Shown here: positions 44,918-54,648 of the stretch, piece by piece | Position numbering within the stretch: position 1 is the first letter of the stretch | Layout of the letters: every line of letters begins with the position of its first letter | Source: Sphingorhabdus sp. EL138 | GTDB lineage: Bacteria > Pseudomonadota > Alphaproteobacteria > Sphingomonadales > Sphingomonadaceae | Reading direction: 5' to 3' | DNA: 64,000 nucleotides | Assembly (NCBI RefSeq): GCF_900258045.1 | Contig: NZ_OGVD01000002.1 | Span: forward strand, 124,001 to 188,000 | Made by a program: the position numbers and the translations under genes | Notes under the pieces: model-generated | The model's database searches: none | Told to the model about the DNA's origin: nothing | The model's input: the letters and a program-made list of their open reading frames with translations, nothing else

Positions 44918-45276
44918 CGCTTTCCCTTCTCTTGAACGCTCCTGCCGAAGCAATCAGACCCAACGACCCGCCGTCTTTGTTCCGAAGGCACGCACATCGC
45001 TTGTGAAAGCAGAGCAAACTATATGCCAACCGCTTTGCAATTCTGCTTAAGTGACTGTATTTTGGGAATATCGGGATATTCGAATGTTCGCGGGTGTTGG
45101 GTCAACTTCCGAAAACGGCAAAAATTAGTTCAACCCGGCAAGATTTTGCCGGACCCAGATTGTTTTAGGGGATTACCAGGCAACCAACGTCCGCTTTCGG
45201 GATAATGCGGATACCATAAATACGCACTGTACCGTCCGGTGGAGCCGCGCCGTAATCCAACCCGCCCAATCGAGCG
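44918..45276. other. 359 bp intergenic region upstream of the glycan operon
   Basis: No credible gene. It should hold the promoter of the minus-strand operon starting at 44917. It contains a perfect hairpin CCGGCAA-gatt-TTGCCGG (45135-45152) without a T-run and a GTCCGCTTTCG-family element at 45187-45212. The EamA transporter's 3' end borders it. Confidence 0.6.
45187..45212. repeat. GTCCGCTTTCG palindrome family member
   Basis: ACGTCCGCTTTCGGGATAAT followed by GCGGAT: the arms GTCCGC (45189-45194) and GCGGAT (45207-45212) are one base from perfect inversion. This is one of the clearest members. Confidence 0.55.
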
Positions 45277-46203
45277 TCATTCCACCTTCGGCTTGCGCGC
45301 TCGCAATGCGACCAGCAGTCCGGCCATGGCAAGCAGTGCGCCGGCGGCTGGCAAAAAGGTCCAGACATAACCTTCGAACAGCGTTGAAAGGATCATCGCG
45401 ACGACTGGCACCAGCACGCTGGAATAGGCCGCTTTTCCGGCTCCGATTTCGCGCAGGAGCACAAAATAGAGCGGAAAGGTGATTACCGAACCGACAATGG
45501 CGAGATAGACGATACCGCCAAGATAGGCGGCGCGCATTTCGATCACGGGCGGGCCGACAGTGATCCATGACAGTAATATATTGATCGCCGCACCCCAGAA
45601 CATCGCCCATGCCAAAAGCGTCAGGATCGGATAGCTTTTCAGCCGCGGCAAGGCCTGCATCACATTGGCGACCGACGCAGATAAAATACCCCCCACAGTC
45701 AACGCTACTCCCAATATCACATCAGCCAGTGTCGCCGGCGAGCTTTTATATTCGTGCCAGAAAAGCAGCGCGATGCCGACGGCTGCGATGGCGGAGCCGG
45801 CCAAAAAAGCAGCGTTTATCCGTTGGCCCAGAAAGATCCGGCCCAATATCGCATTGGGTACCATCAACAGAGCAAACAAGACTGCAACCAGGCCGGAGGT
45901 AATGTATAGCTCGGCATTATAGACGAAGTTGAAGTTGAACGAGAATTGGGCAATGCCGATCAAGACGGCCCAGAACTGCCCCTTCATGCCCAAACGGAAT
46001 GGCAAGCGTTTGAAGCCAACCAGCACGAACATCGCAGCGGCTGCGATCATGAACCGGTAGCTGACCGACCAGCTTGGCGGGACGTCGGAAATCTGGTCCT
46101 TGATCACCAGCCAGGTCGAGCCCCAGATCAGGGAAACCAGTAAAAACGGGACCAATATGCGCGGCGTAAGTAAACTGGTTTCGCCGTTATCCGACGGTGT
46201 CAT
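45277..46203 (-). CDS. DMT-superfamily EamA-type transporter
   Basis: 308 residues with ten predicted helices in two EamA repeats (LLVSLIWGSTWLVIKDQI in the first; VTWGP-like region and VPVVAMILSTLFEGYVWT in the second). Such proteins export amino acids or metabolites. Its ATG overlaps the stop of the threonine aldolase gene by 4 bp, so the two are translationally coupled. Export of a threonine/glycine-related compound is a reasonable inference. Confidence 0.9.
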   Translation of the reverse strand: MTPSDNGETSLLTPRILVPFLLVSLIWGSTWLVIKDQISDVPPSWSVSYRFMIAAAAMFVLVGFKRLPFRLGMKGQFWAVLIGIAQFSFNFNFVYNAELYITSGLVAVLFALLMVPNAILGRIFLGQRINAAFLAGSAIAAVGIALLFWHEYKSSPATLADVILGVALTVGGILSASVANVMQALPRLKSYPILTLLAWAMFWGAAINILLSWITVGPPVIEMRAAYLGGIVYLAIVGSVITFPLYFVLLREIGAGKAAYSSVLVPVVAMILSTLFEGYVWTFLPAAGALLAMAGLLVALRARKPKVE

Positions 46204-47201
46204 AGGGCCTGGATCGCCTCGGCCAACGGGCGGATGTCCTCCGTGCTCTGGTTCCAGCTCGTGACCAGCCGGGCCTGGCCTTCGCCCCAGTCATAGAAAT
46301 CAAATCCGGCGGCGCGCAGGCTTTCCGCTTCGCTGGCGGATAATCTGATGAATATCTCGTTTGCTTCGACGGGATGAATTAACCGGTTGCTGGCCGCCTC
46401 GGCAATGATCTGCGCCCCGGTATTGGCTGCGCGCGAATTATCCAGCCACAGGTCATCATTCAGCATCGCCAGTATCTGGGCGGCAAGATAACGTCCCTTG
46501 GACTGTAGATGCCCACCACGCTTGCGGCGGTAATGGGTTTCGCGGGCCAGTTCCGTGTCGAAAAAGACGAGCGCCTCTGCGCCCATGCCGCCATTTTTGA
46601 CAAAGCCGAAGCTAAGCGCATCAACGCCGGCTTTCCATGTGATATCGGCCGGGTGACAGCCGAGAGTTGCAATCGCATTGGCAAAGCGCGCGCCATCCAT
46701 ATGCAAACCAAGTTTCCGCTGTTTGCAAACTTCCGCAACAGCTGAAACTTCGTCCGGCCTGTAAACCAGACCATATTCCGAGGCATTGGTCAGCGATACC
46801 GCGGCGGGCTGCACCTGGTGTACATCGTCGCGGATTGCGGCGCAGTGCTGATCTATGGTTTGCGCGGCAACTTTGGCACCTTCGCCATCCACCAGCATCA
46901 GCTTCGCCCCGCCAGTATAGAAACCGGGCGCCCCCGCTTCATCCTGTTCGATATGCGCTTCGCGGTGGCAGATTACCCCCTGATGGGGTTGGCACAGTGC
47001 CGCCAAAGCCAGCGAGTTGGCGGCTGTTCCCGTTGCCACCCACAAAACCTCGACGTTGGTTTCAAACAGCTTGGAAAAGGCGCCATTCAACTGCGCGCTC
47101 AAAGCATCGCCATCATAGGCGGTATCCTGATGGTTGGCTTCCGCCAAAGCTTCCATCACCTTGGGGTGAACGGAAGCAGCATTATCGGAGAAAAATCGCA
47201 T
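46200..47201 (-). CDS. Low-specificity L-threonine aldolase family PLP enzyme
   Basis: 333 residues from MRFFSDNAASVHPKVMEAL; the open frame upstream is not family-like. PLP-fold type I features: VLWVATGTAANSLALAALC, EAHIEQDEAGAPGF, LGLHMDGARFANAIATLG and the PLP Lys in DALSFGFVKNGGMGAEALVFF. It cleaves beta-hydroxy amino acids such as L-threonine to glycine and aldehyde. The sequence around the Lys (FVKNGGM rather than SKGLG) is the divergent branch common in Alphaproteobacteria. Confidence 0.9.
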   Translation of the reverse strand: MRFFSDNAASVHPKVMEALAEANHQDTAYDGDALSAQLNGAFSKLFETNVEVLWVATGTAANSLALAALCQPHQGVICHREAHIEQDEAGAPGFYTGGAKLMLVDGEGAKVAAQTIDQHCAAIRDDVHQVQPAAVSLTNASEYGLVYRPDEVSAVAEVCKQRKLGLHMDGARFANAIATLGCHPADITWKAGVDALSFGFVKNGGMGAEALVFFDTELARETHYRRKRGGHLQSKGRYLAAQILAMLNDDLWLDNSRAANTGAQIIAEAASNRLIHPVEANEIFIRLSASEAESLRAAGFDFYDWGEGQARLVTSWNQSTEDIRPLAEAIQAL

Positions 47202-47304
47202 AAGATGGCCATGCTGCCAACCAGCCGCCGCGTCAAGATTGTGATTGCGGGGAGCGCTAAGAATGTAACAGGCTTTACGTGGTCCCACCTACTTCAAGGG
47301 CAGA

Positions 47305-47799
47305 TCAACCAAGCCCAGCAGATACCTTATTCGATACTGTCATATCATTGTCTGCGATGCCCCTCAAACCCACTGGCTTATCCATTCCTACTCGAATATA
47401 TTCAAACAGTTGAGCTATCTTCGTCATGGCTTTGTCGGTCAGCAATATGTACGGCTCATCACCTATATGCTGTTCGTGATATAAAAACCCATCCGCGGAC
47501 AGGAGATCGATGTAACGAAGCACCAGTTTTTCTGATATTTTTGCTTTTTCCGAAATTTCGGACAGTCGCAGCTTCGCGCCAGATCGCTTGGCTTCGTAGA
47601 GCTCAAGCAAAACATCCCAGATATTGCCTGTACAATATTCATCAGGAAAAACGCCAACTCGTGCTCTTCTAAGATCGATGGCAAATTGGCCAAGATCAAT
47701 CTTTCCGATCGCCTGCTCCCATTGTTGGTTTTCCAGCCGCTCCAGTCTTTGCTGGATGTCTTCCAGTAACAAGATTTGATCGCGCGTTTGATCCATCAC
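47305..47799 (-). CDS. Winged-helix DNA-binding protein (MarR-like)
   Basis: 164 residues. An N-terminal coiled coil (QILLLEDIQQRLERLENQ) precedes a DNA-binding domain: SEISEKAKISEKLVLRYIDLL is the HTH, with a wing around DEPYILLTDKAMTKIAQLFEY. It is a candidate local regulator for the aldolase/exporter pair downstream on the same strand or for the divergent LuxR gene. No ligand domain is seen. Confidence 0.75.
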   Translation of the reverse strand: MMDQTRDQILLLEDIQQRLERLENQQWEQAIGKIDLGQFAIDLRRARVGVFPDEYCTGNIWDVLLELYEAKRSGAKLRLSEISEKAKISEKLVLRYIDLLSADGFLYHEQHIGDEPYILLTDKAMTKIAQLFEYIRVGMDKPVGLRGIADNDMTVSNKVSAGLG

Positions 47800-47970
47800 G
47801 TATCTCCGATAATGCAGGGGGGACTTTAACTTTTACCAAGTCACGTCAGCGAAAGGCCAAATAGAGACAAGGCCAAGTGATGTTGTCACGCAAACAGGGG
47901 ACAAGTTGAAAAATTTTGTAAATTGGCCTAGGCTTGATGCCGAAAAGCCACAACGCAAGTAGCAGGGGCC

Positions 47971-48711
47971 ATGGCTACGGAGAACCAGAACTTACATATC
48001 GGCGAACTTTTTCAGAGGATCGCTTCGCTATCCTCTCTCGCAGATATACTGGAGCTTGTTCGAATAGCCGTTGTAAATCTTGGTGCCAACCGGACCAGCT
48101 ATCATTTTACCCCAAAATTAAAATCGCAAACAGATCATATGGTTCAACTGGCAACCTATGGCTTTTCGAGAGAATGGCTTGGGTTATATGAAGAACCAGG
48201 TTTTCGAAAACATGACCCGATTCCGGACATAGTCATGCAGCATGGCGGACCCATGTTGTGGAACGATGCCCTTGCCTTGCGGCGACTGAATGAAAATGAG
48301 GAAAGGTTCGTCAATCTACTTAAGGCACATGACCTGGATCAGGGGATAGGTATTCCCTTATATGGCCCAAAAGGGCGTCATGCTTATTCGGCGTTTACGT
48401 TTGATCCTGTTCAACTTACGTATGATGAAGCTACTATAGCGACGGTAGCTGCGATCGCCAGCGCTGCGCATGTCAGAATATGCAATATTCTGGACAAGCA
48501 ATATGAACCGCAGGTGCACTTGTCACAAAGAGAAACGCAAGTCATCCGGCTGATCGCACATGGTCATTCGAATAAAGCGATAGCAGCGGACTTGGATATA
48601 GGAGGATCAACCGCTGATACATATGTCCGCCGGGTCTTTGCAAAACTGGATGCCAGCGACAGAATCAGTGCCTCCATCCGCGCCCTGGAACTTGGTATAT
48701 TGCGGTTGTAG
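47971..48711 (+). CDS. LuxR-type autoinducer-binding transcriptional regulator (solo)
   Basis: 246 residues with AGGGGCC before the ATG. The N-terminal autoinducer-binding domain keeps the conserved pattern YGFSREWLGLYEEPGFRKHDPIPD, then W in PMLWNDAL and G in GIGIPLYGPKGR. The C-terminal GerE-type HTH is LSQRETQVIRLIAHGHSNKAIAADLDI. No luxI-type synthase is in the window, so it is a solo that could sense acyl-homoserine lactones made elsewhere or by neighbours. It converges on the GGDEF-EAL gene 10 bp away. Confidence 0.92.
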   Translation: MATENQNLHIGELFQRIASLSSLADILELVRIAVVNLGANRTSYHFTPKLKSQTDHMVQLATYGFSREWLGLYEEPGFRKHDPIPDIVMQHGGPMLWNDALALRRLNENEERFVNLLKAHDLDQGIGIPLYGPKGRHAYSAFTFDPVQLTYDEATIATVAAIASAAHVRICNILDKQYEPQVHLSQRETQVIRLIAHGHSNKAIAADLDIGGSTADTYVRRVFAKLDASDRISASIRALELGILRL

Positions 48712-48721
48712 CGCTTGGATA

Positions 48722-51073
48722 TCAGGCTTTTTTACGCTTTTGGCCCGCTGGTATCGGCGCATCAGTTGCTGGCAAATAGATTGTTTCCACATTGGGAACA
48801 AACTGATCGGTAAGACGCAGATCGGTGCATTCTTCCAAGGCTTCGGCTTTTCCGTATAAAAAGCCCTGCACCTGATCACAGCCTTCCAGTCGCAATTCCT
48901 CGACCTGATCTTCGCGCTCCACACCTTCGGCCGTGGTTGTCATGCCGAGATTCTGCGCAAGGTTGATAACGGACCGGATAATTGCCCTGCAATCTTCGCG
49001 TGTATCGATTTCACTGACAAAACAACGATCAATCTTGATCTTGTCGAACGGGAAACTGCGCAGATAATTCAGCGAGCTATATCCCGTCCCGAAGTCATCC
49101 AACGATATCCGGATGCCCAGATCACGAAGCGTATGCAAGGTACGGATATTGGCATCGCTATCTTGCATCAATATGCTCTCGGTTATCTCCAGTTCCAGCC
49201 GGCGGGGGTCGACTCCGGAATGCGCGAGGGCATTGACAATCGTTGATACCAGGTTGGCACTGCGCATTTGGGTGGGAGAGAGGTTTATTGCGATCGTCAG
49301 GTGGTCATCCCAGGCCGCAGCATCATCTAGCGCTTTGCGAATGACCCATTCCCCCAACTGCACGATCATGCCAGTTTCTTCGGCCACGGTGATGAAATCA
49401 TCCGGCATGACAACGCCGCGCTCCGGATGTTCCCATCGCAGCAGCGCTTCATAGCCGGTCCTCTTTTGCGTCTTTAACTCCACCAGCGGCTGGTAGTGCA
49501 AGCGCATTTCATCACGGCCCAGTGATGCCCGCAAATCGAGCTCCAGGTTACGTCGTGCCTGAGCGGCAACATCCATACCCTCTTCAAAACTAGCAACCCG
49601 GTTTCTGCCGGCCCCTTTTGCCGAGTAAAGTGCAAGATCGGCATATTTCAAAAGCTGGTTTGCATCGTCCATATCAGAATGCCATTCGGCCACGCCGACG
49701 CTGACTCCCGATATTACATTATGGTCATCGACCATGAACGGGCACCCAATTTGCTCGACAATCTGATCCGCGACACCCCGTGCATCCTTGGCTCTTTCAC
49801 CTTTCAACAGAAGAGCAAACTCGTCGCCGCCAATTCGGGCAAGCAGATCTCCTGGTCTCGACAGCTTTTCGAGCCGCCGTGAAATCATTTGCAGCAACCT
49901 GTCGCCAATCGGATGCCCCAGGGTATCATTGATCGTTTTGAAATGGTCCAAATCAAAGAAGATCAAAGCCACGTCATCGCCAGACTTGGCTCGATGGATC
50001 GTGCGATTGAGCGTTTCGGTAAACAAACGCCGGTTGGGTAAATCGGTCAGGCCGTCGAAATGCGCCATGTAACTGACTTTGGCTTCTGCATTTTTTTGGG
50101 CTGTAATGTCTTCAATAACACCTCTCATCGCGATGTTTTCAGAATCAGGAACGCCTTCGTTAGCCCGCGCACTGACGGTCCACCATTGCAGTTCACCTTC
50201 CACTTCAACCGGGACGGTCAAGTCCCGAAAGGACCGCCCATTGGCGATATGATCAGCAAGCAGTTCGCGATGCTCTTCATCGTCCAGCAGGGAAACAAGC
50301 TTCATCCCGTTCATTACCTGTTTGGGCCGACGAAAAGCCTCGGCGAAGCGGTCGCAGACGTCAACAAGCTGACCCTCTTTGTCCAGGGAGAATAACCAGT
50401 TGGAAGCCTGTTCTTCAAAGTCGTTTAGCAGCAATTTTACTGTTTCAGCCGATTGCCGGATTTCCTGACCGGCCAAAAGCTGTTTGGCAAAATTGTCGAA
50501 TATATTGCCGCAATTTACATATAATACCGCTGCAAACATCGTCAGCAAAGCGATGGCAAGATAGCTCTCTATCCCACCGAGATAAAGCAGTCCGGCCGTC
50601 AGTCCAACATAGATGATCAGGGTCCATGCACGTGAGGCCTCCGGAATATGTCGATATGACACAACTGCAGTGCTCATTTTGCCAGCACCGATAATTGCCA
50701 GAAGCATCAGTTGAGCAGGTGTCGCCACCGGTAGAAGACAAGCAACCCCTGCACCCCACATATGGGCATAGCCAGCTGCGTTAAATATGATGTGCTTTTT
50801 GAGTTTCAGCATTTCACCGCGAGGCAAATCCTGAGCTTTGGCCCGCTCAGCCAGTTGCAAGCGCCTGACGGAAAGATAGGCAAACATGCCATACCACAGC
50901 AGATGCATGGCCATGGGGGCCTGATCAAAGAACAGGAACGATAAAATCGCGGCGTTTATGATGTTGGCAAACACTGTCACACGAATGGACTTGCCATGTT
51001 CGGCAAGCTGCTCGCGCAATATCAAATCCTGATCGGAATCCCCCAGGTCGCTTGTCTTGTTTTTCGTCGTCAT
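48722..51073 (-). CDS. Membrane PAS-GGDEF-EAL cyclic-di-GMP enzyme
   Basis: 783 residues. About six transmembrane helices (~28-185), a PAS-like sensor (~215-330: NWLFSLDKEGQLVDVCDRFAEAF), GGDEF (~345-505) and EAL (~515-760). The active site RIGGDEFALLL is intact and the EAL signature reads YEALLRWEHP with DDFGTGYSSL and EGVER. Both cyclase and phosphodiesterase activities are therefore possible. The usual I-site RxxD is not obvious. It would set local c-di-GMP for motility or biofilm control. Confidence 0.94.
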   Translation of the reverse strand: MTTKNKTSDLGDSDQDLILREQLAEHGKSIRVTVFANIINAAILSFLFFDQAPMAMHLLWYGMFAYLSVRRLQLAERAKAQDLPRGEMLKLKKHIIFNAAGYAHMWGAGVACLLPVATPAQLMLLAIIGAGKMSTAVVSYRHIPEASRAWTLIIYVGLTAGLLYLGGIESYLAIALLTMFAAVLYVNCGNIFDNFAKQLLAGQEIRQSAETVKLLLNDFEEQASNWLFSLDKEGQLVDVCDRFAEAFRRPKQVMNGMKLVSLLDDEEHRELLADHIANGRSFRDLTVPVEVEGELQWWTVSARANEGVPDSENIAMRGVIEDITAQKNAEAKVSYMAHFDGLTDLPNRRLFTETLNRTIHRAKSGDDVALIFFDLDHFKTINDTLGHPIGDRLLQMISRRLEKLSRPGDLLARIGGDEFALLLKGERAKDARGVADQIVEQIGCPFMVDDHNVISGVSVGVAEWHSDMDDANQLLKYADLALYSAKGAGRNRVASFEEGMDVAAQARRNLELDLRASLGRDEMRLHYQPLVELKTQKRTGYEALLRWEHPERGVVMPDDFITVAEETGMIVQLGEWVIRKALDDAAAWDDHLTIAINLSPTQMRSANLVSTIVNALAHSGVDPRRLELEITESILMQDSDANIRTLHTLRDLGIRISLDDFGTGYSSLNYLRSFPFDKIKIDRCFVSEIDTREDCRAIIRSVINLAQNLGMTTTAEGVEREDQVEELRLEGCDQVQGFLYGKAEALEECTDLRLTDQFVPNVETIYLPATDAPIPAGQKRKKA

Positions 51074-51165
51074 TAAATCCCCACGTCACGCGGGGTAGCG
51101 GAAAACTGTAAATATTTTACTATTTTGCCTATTTTACATAGATTTACAGATTGTCGACTGAGCGA

Positions 51166-51345
51166 CTAACGCTTCTTCGCTATCTTGAGCTTATCGGCTT
51201 TCGCGCGCTTTTTGATTGATTCTTCGCTGCGGGTGAGCGCCTTGGAGATTGCTTTCAGGGTCATGCCCTTTTTGGCAAAAGCATGGAGCTTTTGAATTTC
51301 TTCGCTGTTCCAAGGCTGTTTGTGACGTTCGAAACGCTCTTTCAT
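51166..51345 (-). CDS. Small SANT/Myb-like HTH protein
   Basis: 59 residues starting MKERFERHKQPW (AGGA nine bases upstream); an ATG at 51354 is nearer to the Shine-Dalgarno-like sequence. The body (WNSEEIQKLHAFAKKGMTLK, then AISKALTRSEESIKKRAKAD) looks like a single Myb/SANT or sigma-70-region-4-like helix-turn-helix with a lysine-rich tail. Similar tiny proteins are common in sphingomonads. It lies 26 bp downstream of tag on the same strand and may be co-transcribed. Confidence 0.72.
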   Translation of the reverse strand: MKERFERHKQPWNSEEIQKLHAFAKKGMTLKAISKALTRSEESIKKRAKADKLKIAKKR

Positions 51346-51371
51346 ATTGATCATTCCTATATGAATGGCGA

Positions 51372-51947
51372 CTATGCCTGCCAGCAATCCGCCATATGAT
51401 CATCAACCATCCCGATTGCCTGCATATAGGCATAAATGATTGTGCTGCCAACGAAACTCATTCCACGCTTTTTGAGATATTTGGAGATGATATCGCTAAT
51501 CGGGGACGTCGCCAGCATTTCCGACATATCGACAGGCCGGTTGGTGATGGGCGAGCCATCCACATGGGCCCAAAGCCAATTGTCAAAGCTACCAAACTCC
51601 TTCTGCATATCGAGAAAGACCCGCGCATTTTTGCGGGTGGAGTAGATTTTCAGCTTGTTACGGATGATCCCTTCATCCTCTCGCAACGCCTCCAGTTCGC
51701 CGTCGGTCATGGCCGCCACACGTGCGATATCAAAGCCGTGAAAGGCGCGGCGATAACCTTCCCGTTTCCGGAGTACCGTTTCCCAGCTTAGCCCTGCTTG
51801 CGCGCCCTCCAGTATCAGGTTCTCGAACAGTTTTTGGTCATCATGCTCTGGAACGCCCCATTCCTCGTCATGATAAACCCCGTAAAATTCTTTACCTGCC
51901 TGTCCGCCAAAGCAGCGGCGTTTTCCATCGGTACCAATCACTGTCAT
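51372..51947 (-). CDS. tag: DNA-3-methyladenine glycosylase I
   Basis: 191 residues. Removes 3-methyladenine from alkylated DNA. Family features: RCFGG with YHDEEWGVPEHDD, LFENLILEGAQAGLSWETVLRKREGYR, and the C-terminal DDHMADCW. Cys12, His26, the late His and the final Cys form the expected zinc snap. KKRGMSFVGSTIIYAYMQAIG is the usual base-binding region. Not preceded by an obvious Ada-type operator. Confidence 0.95.
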   Translation of the reverse strand: MTVIGTDGKRRCFGGQAGKEFYGVYHDEEWGVPEHDDQKLFENLILEGAQAGLSWETVLRKREGYRRAFHGFDIARVAAMTDGELEALREDEGIIRNKLKIYSTRKNARVFLDMQKEFGSFDNWLWAHVDGSPITNRPVDMSEMLATSPISDIISKYLKKRGMSFVGSTIIYAYMQAIGMVDDHMADCWQA

Positions 51948-51997
51948 CCGGCCAGTTTATGTCCGTATTCGGGCTTTTGAAAGCCCCAATGGTTTTT

Positions 51998-53317
51998 CTA
52001 TTCAGCAGGCTGAATTTCCGGTTCCGGTTTGTCAGCTGATGGCCACCAGCCGACTTTCACCTTGGCCCAGTTAATAGCGCGCGGGATCGGGGCGTTGCGG
52101 TCCATCCATTCTGCATATGCCTTATAGGCGGGATCGCTGAGCAGGTGTTTTTCTTCTGTCTTCGCTCGCCAGTAATATACGCCGCTGACCACCGCAATGA
52201 TGGCGGTGTTGCGCACCATATCGATGAAGCTGCCCGACGTCACCAGAAACGGCATGGTCGCCAGCCACCAATACAGGTTTTTCGCCACATAGGCGGGATG
52301 CTTGGTAAAGCGATACGGTCCATGGGTCAGTATGCCCCGATGCGTAAGGTTCGAAAAGCGCAGACCAAAGGCAACAGTCGCCCAAGCGTAGATTGCAGTC
52401 AATAGGACCAGAATTCCACCCCAGATTGCCAAAATCGTCTGATGCCCTTGCAGCCAATAAGCCCAATCCGCCGTGTTGACATGATAGTTTAGCGGACCAT
52501 CCATCAATATGAACGGCGGATAGCAAATCAACGCTGCCACCCAACCGGCAAGATAGGGGTTGGCCGTCCGGATATGCGCATCCAGCGGCTTCATGGTCAG
52601 CAAATAACCGACGGTCGCAAACTGCACGTCGACGACAAACATGGCAATAATCAACCAATGGGCGATAGCGACAGGGTCATTGATAATCTGTGATAGGTCG
52701 AGGCGGACAATATCGCCAAATCCGCCTGGCACGATGGAGATCATAAAGGCCAGGAAAAAGCCTTTGACCGCCCAAGCTCGTAGATGATGATCGATCTGCT
52801 CACGGTCATATTCGCCCCGTGCCCCCATCAGAAATTGACCGAAATGCCAGGCACCATCACGGGGTTCGACAAACCTGCGGTCCATCCACATGACATAAGG
52901 AATGGACAGGCCAAGCAAAAAGGGAGCTGCCGTCTCCATCATTTCCATCGAAAACTGATACTGCCCGGTCCAATACCAGCGTCCCACGCAGTAGATAAAA
53001 GCTATAATGGCCCATGTCGCCCACAGACCGGCCAGCTTGGCGACGCTAATATCAAATGTCTGTTTGAGCGGTTTGGGGTTTTTCCAATCAATGCCGGTTG
53101 ACGCGCGCAGATGTACTTTGTCGTAGAGCAACGACCAGATTACCATGGGCACGGCACAGGCTAGGCAGGCAACAAGCGCGGAATATGGGCCATCCATGCC
53201 ATATTGTCGCGCTATCATAACCCACGAGAATAATCCGATCAGTCCGGCAATACCCACACCGCTGGATACCGCAGATGGCGGGCGCGGATCAGGCCTGTCT
53301 GATTTTCGTGCGAACAT
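51998..53317 (-). CDS. Multi-spanning ICMT/DUF1295-like membrane methyltransferase family protein
   Basis: 439 residues with about ten transmembrane helices. The C-terminal ~110 residues carry the isoprenylcysteine-carboxyl-methyltransferase-like signature: GILTHGPYRFTKHPAYVAKNLYWWL and YYWRAKTEEKHLLSDPAYKAYAEW. This region binds SAM in the superfamily. The N-terminal ~320 residues are an unusual membrane extension with no domain I recognise. The substrate is unknown; bacterial members act on lipids or small thiols. Confidence 0.8.
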   Translation of the reverse strand: MFARKSDRPDPRPPSAVSSGVGIAGLIGLFSWVMIARQYGMDGPYSALVACLACAVPMVIWSLLYDKVHLRASTGIDWKNPKPLKQTFDISVAKLAGLWATWAIIAFIYCVGRWYWTGQYQFSMEMMETAAPFLLGLSIPYVMWMDRRFVEPRDGAWHFGQFLMGARGEYDREQIDHHLRAWAVKGFFLAFMISIVPGGFGDIVRLDLSQIINDPVAIAHWLIIAMFVVDVQFATVGYLLTMKPLDAHIRTANPYLAGWVAALICYPPFILMDGPLNYHVNTADWAYWLQGHQTILAIWGGILVLLTAIYAWATVAFGLRFSNLTHRGILTHGPYRFTKHPAYVAKNLYWWLATMPFLVTSGSFIDMVRNTAIIAVVSGVYYWRAKTEEKHLLSDPAYKAYAEWMDRNAPIPRAINWAKVKVGWWPSADKPEPEIQPAE

Positions 53318-53474
53318 GGCTCAGTGCTTTAACCGGAAATGGTAAGTAACGAGTGAACGTCGGCTTTTGACGCCCGATTATTCTAGGAATTGCTATTGTA
53401 ATCCGCTATATTTTCACAAAATCAGCCATAGGCAACTTACTGGATCCACATAGAAAATGATCATGGGAACAAAA

Positions 53475-54641
53475 ATGAGAAATCTTACACTTGCAACCGG
53501 ATTATCTATCGTTCTTATCGCCTGCAGCAACGGCGACGATGCACAGGCTAGTCAGGGTGGTTCAGAAGAGGCTCAAGCTTCAACTGACATCTCTCCGGTG
53601 GACCGCAAGCCTTTTGAAAAAAACGAGATCGCCAGTTTTGACGAGCCTTGGGCAATGACCTTCCTGCCCGATGGCCGGATGCTGATCACGGAGAAGAAGG
53701 GCAAGCTTTTGCTCGTAGACCAGAAGGGCGCAAAAACCGAAATCGCAAATGTGCCCGAGGTTGATTATGGCGGTCAGGGCGGTTTTGGCGATGTCATTCT
53801 CGCACCTGATTTTGAGACCAGCGGACGGGTTTATCTCAGCTGGGTTGAAGCCGGAGACGATGACACGCGCGGCGCGGTTATCGCGCACGCCCAACTTGAT
53901 CTTCAGGGCACTCAACCGGATTTGAAAGAACTGAAAACAATCTGGACCCAAAACCCGAAAACCACGGGGCGAGGCCATTATTCTCACCGCATGGTGTTTT
54001 CACCCGATGGCAAATATCTGTTTATCGGGTCCGGTGAGCGGCAGAAATTTGATCCGTCGCAGGATATGACCGGCAATCTGGGCAAGATCATCCGGCTTTA
54101 CCCGGATGGCAGTGTGCCAGAAGACAATCCATTTGTTGGTCAGGACGGCGCGCTGCCAGAAATCTGGTCCCTGGGTCACCGCAACATTCTCGGCATGGCT
54201 TTTGATAGTGAGGGCAGGCTGTGGAACCAGGAAATGGGGCCGAAAGATGGTGATGAGCTGAATCTGGTCCAGCCAAAAGCCAATTATGGTTATCCGATTG
54301 TTTCGGAGGGCGATCATTATGATGGGAAAAAAATCCCAAACCATGATACACGCCCCGAATTCGCTGCACCAAAAGTGGCCTGGGTCCCGACCATCGCGCC
54401 ATCTGGAATGATATTCTATTCAGATGACCTTTTCCCTGCATGGAAAGGCAGTGCTTTTATCGGCGGTCTGGCAAGCGAAGCGATTATTCGCGTATCCTTT
54501 GATGGCGAAACGGCGCAGGAAGCGGAACGCTATGCCATGGACACACGTATCCGTGAAGTTGAACAGGGACCCGAAGGCGCTCTATGGGTACTGGAAGATG
54601 GCGAAGACGGGCGGTTGTTAAAGCTCACGCCGCCCCAATAG
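53475..54641 (+). CDS. PQQ-dependent soluble aldose dehydrogenase-like lipoprotein
   Basis: 388 residues from [18 protein letters not shown] (GGGAA upstream; two ATGs 12-18 bp earlier are in frame). Lipobox LIAC, an acidic linker, then a six-bladed propeller of the GSDH/YliI class: [22 protein letters not shown], the catalytic His region [48 protein letters not shown] and [13 protein letters not shown]. It oxidises aldose sugars in the periplasm with PQQ as cofactor and passes electrons to the respiratory chain. No pqq synthesis gene is here. Confidence 0.9.
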   Translation: MRNLTLATGLSIVLIACSNGDDAQASQGGSEEAQASTDISPVDRKPFEKNEIASFDEPWAMTFLPDGRMLITEKKGKLLLVDQKGAKTEIANVPEVDYGGQGGFGDVILAPDFETSGRVYLSWVEAGDDDTRGAVIAHAQLDLQGTQPDLKELKTIWTQNPKTTGRGHYSHRMVFSPDGKYLFIGSGERQKFDPSQDMTGNLGKIIRLYPDGSVPEDNPFVGQDGALPEIWSLGHRNILGMAFDSEGRLWNQEMGPKDGDELNLVQPKANYGYPIVSEGDHYDGKKIPNHDTRPEFAAPKVAWVPTIAPSGMIFYSDDLFPAWKGSAFIGGLASEAIIRVSFDGETAQEAERYAMDTRIREVEQGPEGALWVLEDGEDGRLLKLTPPQ

Positions 54642-54648
54642 CATCGTT

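Noticed and set aside
45135-45152. Perfect hairpin CCGGCAA-gatt-TTGCCGG treated as a terminator
   Set aside because: No T-run on either side and not directly after a gene end; noted only as a hairpin.
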